A stretch of DNA of 33,533 bases from an uncultured Maricaulis sp. (GTDB lineage Bacteria > Pseudomonadota > Alphaproteobacteria > Caulobacterales > Maricaulaceae). A model generated the notes under the pieces. It was given only the letters and a program-made list of their open reading frames with translations, was not told the origin of the DNA and ran no database searches. The stretch covers positions 1 to 33,533 of the forward strand of contig NZ_CAJQOO010000123.1 of assembly GCF_905480005.1 (NCBI RefSeq), in the 5' to 3' direction. How positions within the stretch are numbered: the first letter of the stretch is position 1; the number at the start of each line of letters is the position of its first letter. This document shows positions 1-7,100 of the stretch, piece by piece. A program made the position numbers and the translations under genes.

Positions 1-1
1 C

Positions 2-142
2 GATCCGCGCAAGCTGATCCCGCCCCTGCACGGTGCCCTGCTGAAAAACGAACAGGACGTCATGCTGTTCGAAAAGCTCGCCTTCATGGCGCGCCGCCCG
101 GGTGGCCCCGGAGAAGGGCCGCGCGGGCCGGGGGCGGCTTAA
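2..142 (+). CDS. 3' end of an unidentified protein gene
   Basis: Frame 2 is open from the window edge to a TAA at 140-142 and encodes the last 46 residues of a protein ending in a Gly/Pro/Arg-rich tail. Third codon positions are mostly G or C, as in the real genes further on. The stretch contains the residues KLIPPLHGALLKNEQDVMLF, which I do not recognise as a family signature. The stop codon lies inside the left arm of a terminator-like hairpin, which supports this being a true gene end. The product cannot be named from this fragment. Confidence 0.6.
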   Translation, partial: DPRKLIPPLHGALLKNEQDVMLFEKLAFMARRPGGPGEGPRGPGAA

Positions 143-170
143 CGGTTTCCTTAGGAGCCGGACCGTTTTT
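141..170 (+). terminator. Rho-independent terminator of the upstream partial gene
   Basis: AACGGT (141-146) pairs with ACCGTT (162-167), with CC/GG able to extend the stem inside, and the right arm runs straight into five T residues (166-170). It starts on the stop codon of the upstream gene, so termination would follow translation closely. Confidence 0.5.
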
Positions 171-393
171 AGCAGCCGAAGCCCCGCGGAGGCGTGGCGC
201 AGAGCCGGGACCGGCAAGCGATGAGGTCCTTGTTTTTCCCGGATCGCGCGGACGCGCGTCCGGGAGAAGTGTCGTTGGTTTCCAAGAACAGCGCTCCGCG
301 CTTACCTCGCCATAAACCGCTTGGAAGACGGAGAGAGCTCAAATGAACAATCGCGGCTAGCCCGCGCCGGACCGGGAGACCGGGGGCGCGTTT
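171..393 (+). other. Structured intergenic stretch, possible small RNA
   Basis: No convincing protein gene lies between the upstream terminator and the acetyltransferase start at 430. The stretch is dense in inverted repeats. TCCCGGA-T-CGCGC / GCGCG-TCCGGGA (237-265) makes a 12-bp hairpin with a GGAC loop and one bulged T. TTCCAAG (280-286) pairs with CTTGGAA (320-326) and encloses a second hairpin, AGCGC-TCC-GCGCT (290-302). A last hairpin, CGCGCC/GGCGCG (363-390), ends in TTT. I see no signature of 4.5S, tmRNA, RNase P or 6S RNA. The strand is uncertain; plus is chosen because of the terminal hairpin. Confidence 0.3.
363..393 (+). terminator. Possible terminator of the structured stretch
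   Basis: CGCGCC (363-368) and GGCGCG (385-390) form a 6-bp GC stem with a 16-nt loop followed by TTT (391-393). The short T run makes it a weak candidate. It could instead be a leader hairpin of the acetyltransferase that starts at 430. Confidence 0.25.
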
Positions 394-429
394 CGATAAA
401 CTGAAACCCCTCACGTCCGGAGTCTGTTC

Positions 430-1098
430 ATGACGGCCTCAAACGAAACGACCGCCTTTGATCACCCCGCCCTCGACCCGATGAACCCGGCCCCCATGCC
501 GGCAGCGCCGTCCATGGCCTATCTCAAGCCGCTGGTCGCCGGCCATCCCAAGATCACGGCCGGCGATTACAGCTATATCCATTCCTTTGATGATCCGGCG
601 CGTTTCGCCGAGACCCAGCTGAAATACGCTTTTGACTTCATCGAGGACCGTCTGGAGATCGGCAAATTCTGTTCGATCGCGGCAGATGCCAGCTTCGTGC
701 TCAATGGCGGCAATCACTTCGCCGACCGCCTGTCGAGCTATCCCTTCCCGATCTTCGGGTGCTGGGGTGAACCTGATCCGGGACCCTGGCCGAACAAGGG
801 CGGAATCACGATCGGCCATGATGTCTGGATTGGCTGGGATGCGGTGATCATGCCCGGTGTGACGATCGGCCATGGCGCCATCATCGCCGCCAAATCCGTC
901 GTCACGCGCGATGTCGATCCCTACACGATCGTCGGCGGCAATCCGGCCACACCCATTCGCAAACGCCTGCCTGAGGCCGATATCGAGCACCTGCTGACGC
1001 TCGCCTGGTGGGACTGGCCAATCGAGACGATCCGCGCGGCATCAGAGGCATTGATGACGGCGGATGTGGACGCGCTAAGGCGGTTTTCGCCCGACTGA
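430..1098 (+). CDS. Vat/CatB-type hexapeptide acyltransferase
   Basis: This is a 222-residue left-handed beta-helix acyltransferase of the xenobiotic/streptogramin acetyltransferase (XAT) type, which moves acetyl from acetyl-CoA to a hydroxyl group of a small molecule. Hexapeptide repeats are visible in two blocks: IGKFCSIAADASFVLNGGNH around residues 77-96 and ITIGHDVWIGWDAVIMPGVT around 125-144, followed by IGHGAIIAAKSVVTRDV. The conserved catalytic-type histidine is in the NGGNH motif, and the IVGGNPATPIRKR segment is the usual end of the helix in this family. The extra N-terminal 30 residues are Pro/Ala-rich, so a later start at Met-29 (position 514) is possible. Family members include antibiotic-inactivating enzymes, but most chromosomal copies have unknown substrates and no resistance role should be assumed. 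It stands alone, without an operon partner. Confidence 0.85.
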   Translation: MTASNETTAFDHPALDPMNPAPMPAAPSMAYLKPLVAGHPKITAGDYSYIHSFDDPARFAETQLKYAFDFIEDRLEIGKFCSIAADASFVLNGGNHFADRLSSYPFPIFGCWGEPDPGPWPNKGGITIGHDVWIGWDAVIMPGVTIGHGAIIAAKSVVTRDVDPYTIVGGNPATPIRKRLPEADIEHLLTLAWWDWPIETIRAASEALMTADVDALRRFSPD

Positions 1099-1176
1099 TC
1101 CGCACCACGCACACCCTTTTGTCCGCCCGGGCACGCCGTTCACAATGGCCTGCGCGGCGTCGGTCGGCTGCACAAA

Positions 1177-1195
1177 AACGGAAACTGTTTCTGTT
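1177..1195. promoter_or_regulatory. Operator-like inverted repeat, site A (predicted TetR site)
   Basis: AACGGAA-N5-TTCTGTT is an inverted repeat with one mismatch. It matches site B at 4429-4447 at 14 of 19 positions, and all but one of the differences fall in the spacer. It lies 123 bp before the start codon of the beta-helix lipoprotein gene (site B lies 124 bp before the receptor gene). The natural candidate binder is the TetR regulator encoded at 3672-4313. Confidence 0.6.
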
Positions 1196-1299
1196 TCTGA
1201 TTGTCTATCGCTTCCAGATATGGAAATTTGTGGCACAACAGATGGACAGGGCGCGGCAGTTAGATGACGCACGCGCGGGCGAAAGCCGGGGAGAAGGCA

Positions 1300-2538
1300 A
1301 TGAAAATGACGCGATATCTGATTGTGGGCGCCGCTGCGCTGATTCTGACCGCTTGCGGCAATGGCGGCCAGGACGGACGCGATGTCTCTGGTGCGGACGG
1401 GGATTATCAGTCGGTTCTGCTGGAGCAGTTGATCGACGCCCAACCCGGTGACGTCATCGAGATCCCGGCCGGCGTCTACAGCTTCAACCGCTCACTGAGC
1501 CTCAATGTCGATGGCGTGACCATTCGCGGCGCCGGCATGGACCAGACCATCCTCAACTTCCAGGGACAGATCGCCGGGGCGGAAGGCCTGATCGTCACCG
1601 CCAATGACTTCACCCTGGAAGACCTCGCCATCGAGGACACGTCCGGCGACGGGCTGAAAGTGAATGGCGGCGAGAACATCATCATTCGCGGCGTTCGCGT
1701 CGAATGGACGAATGGCTATTCAACCGAGAATGGCGCCTACGGAATCTATCCGGTCCAGACGACCAATGTCCTCGTCGAGAATACGGTTGCGATCGGCGCG
1801 TCCGATGCCGGCATCTATGTCGGCCAGTCGCGCAATGTCGTCGTGCGCAACAACCGTGCCGAATACAATGTCGCCGGTATCGAGATCGAGAATTGCATCG
1901 GTGCCGATGTCTACGGCAATACCGCGACCAACAATACGGGCGGCATCCTGGTCTTCAACATGCCGAACCTGCCGCAGCCGGGCTATCACACCCGCGTCTA
2001 TGACAATGATATCTTCGAGAACAATACCGAGAATTTCGGCCATGCCGGCACACCGGTCGCCAGTGTCCCGGCCGGCTCGGGCATTGTCATCAATTCCAAC
2101 GACCAGGTCGAGATTTTCAACAATCGCATCTCGGACAATGACACTGCCAATATCATTATCTCCAGCCTGCACTCGACCGGCTATTCCGATTACTCGGTAC
2201 AGAGCGATTTCGATCCCTATCCCGAAACGATCTGGATCCATGACAACACCTATTCCGGTGGCGGCACGTCGCCGGACGGGCTCGACCTGACGGCGCTGAA
2301 AATCGCCATGTTCGGCCTCAATGGTGCCCTGCCCGACGTCCTGTTCGACGGCTTTGTCGATGACGCGAAACTCGTCGAGGGTGTCCTGCCGGACGCGTTG
2401 CGTATCTGTGTGGCCGATGATGTCGACGTTCTCAATGCCGACGGCCCCAATGGCTATGGCTCGCCGCGGATCGAGACCGAAGCCTTCCGGTGCACGCTGG
2501 ACGGGCTCGCGCCGGTCGAGCTGGCCCTCGCTGACTGA
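1300..2538 (+). CDS. Parallel beta-helix repeat lipoprotein (partner of SO2930-type cytochrome)
   Basis: The ATG at 1300 is preferred over 1264 because GGGGAGAAGG precedes it and it gives a clean lipoprotein signal: a basic start, a hydrophobic core and the lipobox LILTAC with the lipidated Cys near residue 19. The mature part is built of parallel beta-helix repeats rich in Asn and Val/Ile (for example VRNNRAEYNVAGIEIENCIG and VYGNTATNNTGGILVFNMPN), the fold of pectate lyase-like and mannuronan epimerase-like proteins. It resembles the family modelled as TIGR03805, which co-occurs with the SO2930/HNE_0200 cytochrome family (TIGR03806), and that partner follows here after 14 bp. The biochemical role of the pair is not known to me. 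Polysaccharide binding or processing at the outer membrane is an inference from the fold. Operator-like site A lies upstream. Confidence 0.85.
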   Translation: MKMTRYLIVGAAALILTACGNGGQDGRDVSGADGDYQSVLLEQLIDAQPGDVIEIPAGVYSFNRSLSLNVDGVTIRGAGMDQTILNFQGQIAGAEGLIVTANDFTLEDLAIEDTSGDGLKVNGGENIIIRGVRVEWTNGYSTENGAYGIYPVQTTNVLVENTVAIGASDAGIYVGQSRNVVVRNNRAEYNVAGIEIENCIGADVYGNTATNNTGGILVFNMPNLPQPGYHTRVYDNDIFENNTENFGHAGTPVASVPAGSGIVINSNDQVEIFNNRISDNDTANIIISSLHSTGYSDYSVQSDFDPYPETIWIHDNTYSGGGTSPDGLDLTALKIAMFGLNGALPDVLFDGFVDDAKLVEGVLPDALRICVADDVDVLNADGPNGYGSPRIETEAFRCTLDGLAPVELALAD

Positions 2539-2552
2539 TCGGGACCACCGCA

Positions 2553-3671
2553 ATGTTTCGCCGACTGATCCTCGTGCTCGCGCTGGGCATGGCCGCCTGC
2601 TCACCCAGCGAACCGACGCCGCAATTTCATGCGGTCGACACGCCCCGCCTCCTGTCTGAATGGGGCCAGGTCGGGATTAGCGGCGAAACCTTGCGACTGG
2701 GCGAGGGTGTTGTGGCCTATGACCTCAACACCCCGCTCTTCACCGACTACGCGCTGAAACTGCGCACGATCTGGATGCCGGAGGGTATGCAGGCCGGTTA
2801 TCGCGAACATGAAACGCTCGATTTCCCGGTCGGAACGGTCATCACCAAGACCTTCTACTACCCGCTGGCCGAACAGGCGGGCGCCGTCATGCGCGGCGAC
2901 GGTCATGCCCTGATCGACGCCGAGGGCGATCTGGACCTGTCCCGGGTCCGGCTGATCGAGACCCGCATCCTCGTTCACCGCGAAGACGGCTGGGCCGCCC
3001 TTCCCTATCGCTGGAATGAAGATCAAAGCGAAGCCGTGCTGCATCGCTATGGCGATATCGTGCCCCTGACCCTGGTCGGGACTGACGGCGAGGCGCAGGA
3101 CTTCAATTATGTGATGCCGGATGTGAACCAGTGCGCCAGTTGCCATGCGCCGGATTCCAATACCCGGATCATCTCACCCATCGGCCCCAAACCGCGTCAT
3201 CTCAACCGCGATTTTGCCTATCCCGGCGGCCCGATGAACCAGCTCGACTATCTCACCGAGGTCGGTTTCCTGACCGGCGCGCCCGCGCCGGCAGACACGC
3301 CGCGCAACGCCGATTGGACAGATCTCAACGCGACGCTTGAAGACCGCGCCCGCGCCTATCTCGATGCCAATTGCTCACATTGCCACAGCCCGGTCGGACC
3401 GGCCGACACATCAGGCCTCGACCTTGAACCGGGTATTGCCCACGGTCCCGCTCTCGGCATCTGCAAACTGCCCATCGCGGCCGGCTCGGGGACGGGCGAT
3501 CGCCGGCATGACATCGTTCCCGGCCAGCCGGACGAGTCCATTCTTCTCTTCCGTCTCGACAATATCGAGCCGGACCAGATGATGCCGGAAGTGGGACGCT
3601 CGACCATACACACCGAAGGCGTCGCGCTGATCCGGGCCTGGATTGAAAGCCTGCCCGGCGATTGTGACTGA
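2553..3671 (+). CDS. SO2930/HNE_0200-family diheme c-type cytochrome lipoprotein
   Basis: The 372-residue product has a lipoprotein signal (MFRRLILVLALGMAAC, lipid Cys-16) and two heme c attachment motifs, CASCH at 194-198 and CSHCH at 274-278. The N-terminal half is not cytochrome-like. It carries the YDLNTPLFTDYALKLR segment and the FPVGTVITKTFYYP segment that I associate with this family. The gene follows the beta-helix gene at 14 bp, so the two should be cotranscribed. The protein is expected to be periplasm-facing and membrane-anchored, acting in electron transfer or as a redox enzyme whose substrate is unknown. Its stop codon directly abuts that of the convergent TetR gene, with no intervening terminator. 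Confidence 0.88.
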   Translation: MFRRLILVLALGMAACSPSEPTPQFHAVDTPRLLSEWGQVGISGETLRLGEGVVAYDLNTPLFTDYALKLRTIWMPEGMQAGYREHETLDFPVGTVITKTFYYPLAEQAGAVMRGDGHALIDAEGDLDLSRVRLIETRILVHREDGWAALPYRWNEDQSEAVLHRYGDIVPLTLVGTDGEAQDFNYVMPDVNQCASCHAPDSNTRIISPIGPKPRHLNRDFAYPGGPMNQLDYLTEVGFLTGAPAPADTPRNADWTDLNATLEDRARAYLDANCSHCHSPVGPADTSGLDLEPGIAHGPALGICKLPIAAGSGTGDRRHDIVPGQPDESILLFRLDNIEPDQMMPEVGRSTIHTEGVALIRAWIESLPGDCD

Positions 3672-4313
3672 TCAGTCCAGATAGGGAGCGAGATAGCGCT
3701 GCAGCGCTGCCAGGGTCTCGATAAAATAGATCTCGGCATCGGCCGGCCGGTCGCGCGTCTCGAAGATCAACACTTCCGCGGCACAATAGATTTCCACCGT
3801 CATCCGCGCGACCACGTCGGGATCGCCGCCGTGAAACCCGTCCAGTCCCTGGCGCCAGCGATCTGCGAGGAAGCCGGCAAGGCGCAGATTCCACGCCTCG
3901 CGAACCGCGCGCAATTCATGTGTGGTGAGCGTCAGGCGGAAGACGGCCCCGTAAGACGGGTTACTGGCCACCAATTGGCGCAGGCCGAAGATCATGCCTG
4001 ACAGGCTGACCGTCCAGTCCTGCTCGTCCGGATCCTCCATGATCGTGGTGACGATCCGGTCGGTCTCGGCCTTGAACTCTTCCAATATGGTGCGGTGGAT
4101 CGAGTAGATATTCGGGAAATAGCGATAGACGGAACTCACCGGCACGCCAGCCTCGGCAGCCACGGTCGAGGTCGTGATCGCGTCGACATCACCACGCTCC
4201 AGAAGAACCTTGGTCGCAGCAACGATTTTCAGGATTCGATCCTGCGACCGTTTCTGCCGCGGGGCGGCTCGCCTTTCCAGGTCGACCCCTTCTGTCGGTG
4301 CACGTTCGTTCAC
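3672..4313 (-). CDS. TetR/AcrR-family transcriptional regulator
   Basis: A TetR N-terminal helix-turn-helix is clear: QDRILKIVAATKVLLERG then TVAAEAGVPVSSVYRYFPN at about residues 50-68. The all-alpha ligand-binding half follows to the C-terminus. The start is placed at the GTG at 4313 because AGG lies 6 nt upstream. A TTG at 4367 would add 18 residues and is the alternative. The gene sits between the cytochrome gene (convergent) and the TonB receptor gene (divergent). Both flanking promoters contain a near-identical inverted repeat (sites A and B), so this protein is the predicted local repressor of the pair, the receptor and, through site B, possibly itself. Its effector is unknown. A substrate taken up by the receptor, or a breakdown product of it, would be the simplest guess. 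Confidence 0.88.
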   Translation of the reverse strand: MNERAPTEGVDLERRAAPRQKRSQDRILKIVAATKVLLERGDVDAITTSTVAAEAGVPVSSVYRYFPNIYSIHRTILEEFKAETDRIVTTIMEDPDEQDWTVSLSGMIFGLRQLVASNPSYGAVFRLTLTTHELRAVREAWNLRLAGFLADRWRQGLDGFHGGDPDVVARMTVEIYCAAEVLIFETRDRPADAEIYFIETLAALQRYLAPYLD

Positions 4314-4428
4314 AAGCTGCCTCGTTGAATTCGTTTTGTAATCTGGCACAACATTCCGGCGAGGCAAGTGTGACCCTTTTGCGCCTCCTGCCCGGTTTCA
4401 GCCGATCCGGCCACACCCCCGCTTGAAT

Positions 4429-4447
4429 AACAGAAAAAAATTCTGTT
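4429..4447. promoter_or_regulatory. Operator-like inverted repeat, site B (predicted TetR site)
   Basis: AACAGAA-N5-TTCTGTT is a perfect 7-5-7 inverted repeat. It sits between the divergent TetR gene (GTG at 4313) and receptor gene (ATG at 4553), 124 bp before the latter. A second, looser inverted repeat, TTGGAT-N13-ATCCAA, lies at 4456-4480. Site A at 1177-1195 is its counterpart. Confidence 0.65.
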
Positions 4448-4552
4448 TCGTTTATTTGGATATTCGAATGGGGAATCCAAGGGGAATCGGCAGGTCTCGC
4501 GACATCAATGCGCGACTGACCGAAAATGGGCCCCGCGCCCAGCGGAGGAAAA

Positions 4553-6982
4553 ATGACACGCATTCAATCGGCTCGCCGGCTCGGCCTGCGCGCACTGCTC
4601 GCCACGACGGCTGCCTGCATCGCGGTTGCGCCTGCCCTGGCACAGGACGAAGCCATGGACGAGGACGTCATCGTGGTGACTGCCCAGCAGCGCGCCCAGT
4701 CCTCGCAGGACGTACCGATCTCCCTGCAGGTGATGGACAGCGAGTTTATCAGCTCCGTCGCCGCCGATGATATGGGTGATCTGGAAGCCTTCGTTCCGGG
4801 ACTGGATGTCTCCAATGGCAGCCCGACCCAGCCGCGCTATTCCATCCGCGGTATCACAACGAGCGATTTTGGCGTCGGCACCGACCCGGCGGTCGGCATC
4901 TATGTCGATGGCATCTATGCGGCGCGCTCGGGCGCCTCACTGCTGGCCTTCAATGATATCGAACGAATCGAGGTGCTGAAGGGGCCGCAAGGGACGCTTT
5001 TCGGACGCAACTCGGCCGCCGGTGCCGTCTCCATCATCACGCGCGAACCCAGTGACGAGCTGGAAGGCCGCGTTGCCGTTCGTCTGGGCAGCCATAACCG
5101 TGTCCGCACCGAGGCGATGATCAATATCCCGATCACCGACACGCTCGCCGTGCGCGCAAACTTCCTCGACAACAGCGCCGACGGCTGGTTGACCGATGCC
5201 GTTACCGGCGAGGATTATCGTCGCGAGGACGCGTCGGCCGACCGCATCACCGTGCGTTGGGATGCGACCCCGTCGACACAGATTCTGCTGCGCCACAGCC
5301 GTGACAGCATTGACCAGGACGCCCGCCCTGCGATCGGCATCGTCGATCTGCCAGCCGCGCCCGGCACACCGCCGCTTCCGGTGGATACAAACGCCTATCT
5401 CAATCCATTCAACGCACCCTTGCGCAATGATGTCGTTTTCAATCGCGAGGCCCGCGACCTGGCCGAGACCACGCTGACAATCCGCCAGGATATCGGCGAG
5501 ATGACGCTGACCTCGCTGACCTCTTTCCGCGAATTCGACACGATGAATCGCGAGGACGAGGACGGCACCAACCGGATCGACACCTATTTCGACACGTCGA
5601 ATGTCGAGAGCAATGAAGCTTTCTACCAGGAGTTCCGCCTGGCCGGGACCAACGGGCCGGTCGATTGGCTGATCGGTGCCAGCTATTATGACGAGACCGC
5701 GATCCAGGCCTCCGAAACCTTCACCTTCACGGACACGGTGAATACGGTGTTGGGCAATATCGGCGCCGGCACACCTTTCACTGATCTGGAATACGGCCTG
5801 CTCGTCCCCTTCGGCCTGCCCTTCTCCATGCTTGGACATTCCTGGTCCGAGAACATGAATAACGAAGGCGAGTTCACCGCCCGCGCGGTCTATGCCGACA
5901 TGATCTGGTCTGCGACGGACCGCCTGAACATCTCGCTCGGCCTGCGCTATACCGAGGATGAGAAATCCTTCCAGTGGCTCAATGGGCCGCGGGTCGCCAA
6001 CGGTCTCGACCAGACCCTGGCTGCGCTTGACGGCGCCGGCATTCTCGCACTCGCCGGAGCCTCTCCGAACGACTTCCTGTTCGACTTTGTCTTCGACCTC
6101 TCGCCGCTGGCGGGCGTCGCCTGCGATAATGGCGTCAATGTCGCCGAGGGCGTGCCCTGCGTGATGGAAGACAGCTGGAACAATCTCAGCCCGCGCGTCG
6201 TTGTCGACTATCAGCTGACCGAGAATGTCATGGTCTATGGCTCCTTCTCTGAAGGCTACAAGGCCGGTGGCTACAACTCGGTCGAGGTCGGCTCGCGCTT
6301 CGAGAACGAAACGGTGACCAGCTGGGAAGTCGGCTTCAAGTCGGATTTCCTGGACCCGGATCTGATCTTCAACATGTCGGCCTTCTCCTATGTCTATGAG
6401 GGCAAGCAATCCATCCGCCTGGTCGTGCCGACCGGTGGCGGCGTACCGCAATACCTGGTCCAGACCTCTGATGACCAAGCCGTCGGTGTCGACATGGAGC
6501 TGGACTGGCAGGCCTCCGACGCGCTGCGCCTGTACGGCAATGCGCAATGGATCGATTCCACGCACAAGCGCCGGGTGGACAGCAATGGCACCGATCTGTC
6601 GGGCGAGCCGACCGGTGAGCCGTTCTGGAATGTCGCCTTTGGCGGTGAGTATGTGATGGATCTGGACAATGGCAGCGATCTGACCCTGCAGGCCAATCAC
6701 GCCTGGCGTGGCGAGGGCCGGTGCAACAGCCAGTCGACGCTCCAGGGCACATGCGGCGGTTACCCCGCTTTCGCACTGGGCGAGTCCCGCAATCGCACCG
6801 ATCTGCGCGCCCGCTGGACCGCTCCCAATGGCGATCTCACGGTCAGCGCCTTCGTCAATAATGTCTTCGACAACCAGTATGTCGAAGGCGTCAACAACAT
6901 CACGGCGAGCACGTTGGGTACAGCCTTCTCCTCCATCTCGACGCCGCGTGTTTGGGGCGTGGAGTTCGGCTACGACTTCTAG
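4553..6982 (+). CDS. TonB-dependent outer-membrane receptor
   Basis: The start at 4553 is supported by GCGGAGGAA upstream and by a clean signal peptide ending APALAQ. The 809-residue product then has a short acidic stretch with a TonB-box-like IVVTAQQ, a plug domain (about residues 45-165: DVPISLQVM, YSIRGITT, IERIEVLKGPQGTLFGRNSA, GAVSIITREP) and a long 22-strand barrel ending in a terminal Phe (EFGYDF). It belongs to the large receptor type abundant in marine alphaproteobacteria and sphingomonads that import carbohydrates, lipids or other organics as well as iron chelates. The sequence does not reveal the ligand. Its genetic linkage to the TetR regulator and, through the shared operator, to the beta-helix/cytochrome pair is the best clue to function. 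Confidence 0.93.
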   Translation: MTRIQSARRLGLRALLATTAACIAVAPALAQDEAMDEDVIVVTAQQRAQSSQDVPISLQVMDSEFISSVAADDMGDLEAFVPGLDVSNGSPTQPRYSIRGITTSDFGVGTDPAVGIYVDGIYAARSGASLLAFNDIERIEVLKGPQGTLFGRNSAAGAVSIITREPSDELEGRVAVRLGSHNRVRTEAMINIPITDTLAVRANFLDNSADGWLTDAVTGEDYRREDASADRITVRWDATPSTQILLRHSRDSIDQDARPAIGIVDLPAAPGTPPLPVDTNAYLNPFNAPLRNDVVFNREARDLAETTLTIRQDIGEMTLTSLTSFREFDTMNREDEDGTNRIDTYFDTSNVESNEAFYQEFRLAGTNGPVDWLIGASYYDETAIQASETFTFTDTVNTVLGNIGAGTPFTDLEYGLLVPFGLPFSMLGHSWSENMNNEGEFTARAVYADMIWSATDRLNISLGLRYTEDEKSFQWLNGPRVANGLDQTLAALDGAGILALAGASPNDFLFDFVFDLSPLAGVACDNGVNVAEGVPCVMEDSWNNLSPRVVVDYQLTENVMVYGSFSEGYKAGGYNSVEVGSRFENETVTSWEVGFKSDFLDPDLIFNMSAFSYVYEGKQSIRLVVPTGGGVPQYLVQTSDDQAVGVDMELDWQASDALRLYGNAQWIDSTHKRRVDSNGTDLSGEPTGEPFWNVAFGGEYVMDLDNGSDLTLQANHAWRGEGRCNSQSTLQGTCGGYPAFALGESRNRTDLRARWTAPNGDLTVSAFVNNVFDNQYVEGVNNITASTLGTAFSSISTPRVWGVEFGYDF

Positions 6983-7003
6983 TCACGAACTCCATTGCGG
7001 CGG

Positions 7004-7033
7004 AACGGCCTCGCCTCCGGGCGGGGCCGTTTT
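7004..7033 (+). terminator. Rho-independent terminator after the TonB receptor gene
   Basis: AACGGCC-T-CGCC / GGCG-G-GGCCGTT forms a stem of about 12 bp with a TCCG loop and ends in TTTT. It starts 21 bp after the receptor stop codon. Confidence 0.75.
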
Positions 7034-7100
7034 CCGTTTGGGCGGCAGATTGCACGCACCCCGCCCTTCCCTGCCACGCGAACCCCGCTAGATTGACCGC

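Noticed and set aside
430-1098. Antibiotic-resistance acetyltransferase
   Set aside because: The fold family includes Vat and CatB enzymes, but sequence inspection does not show the substrate, and there is no resistance or mobile-element context.
4344-4358. TGGCAC-N4-TTCC as a sigma-54 promoter
   Set aside because: The essential GC of the -12 element is CC, and the site lies at the start region of the TetR gene with no enhancer-type regulator nearby.
4937-6700. 587-codon minus-strand frame inside the first TonB receptor gene
   Set aside because: Antisense of conserved plug and barrel coding sequence. The translated product is Gly/Arg/Asp/His-rich with no family features.
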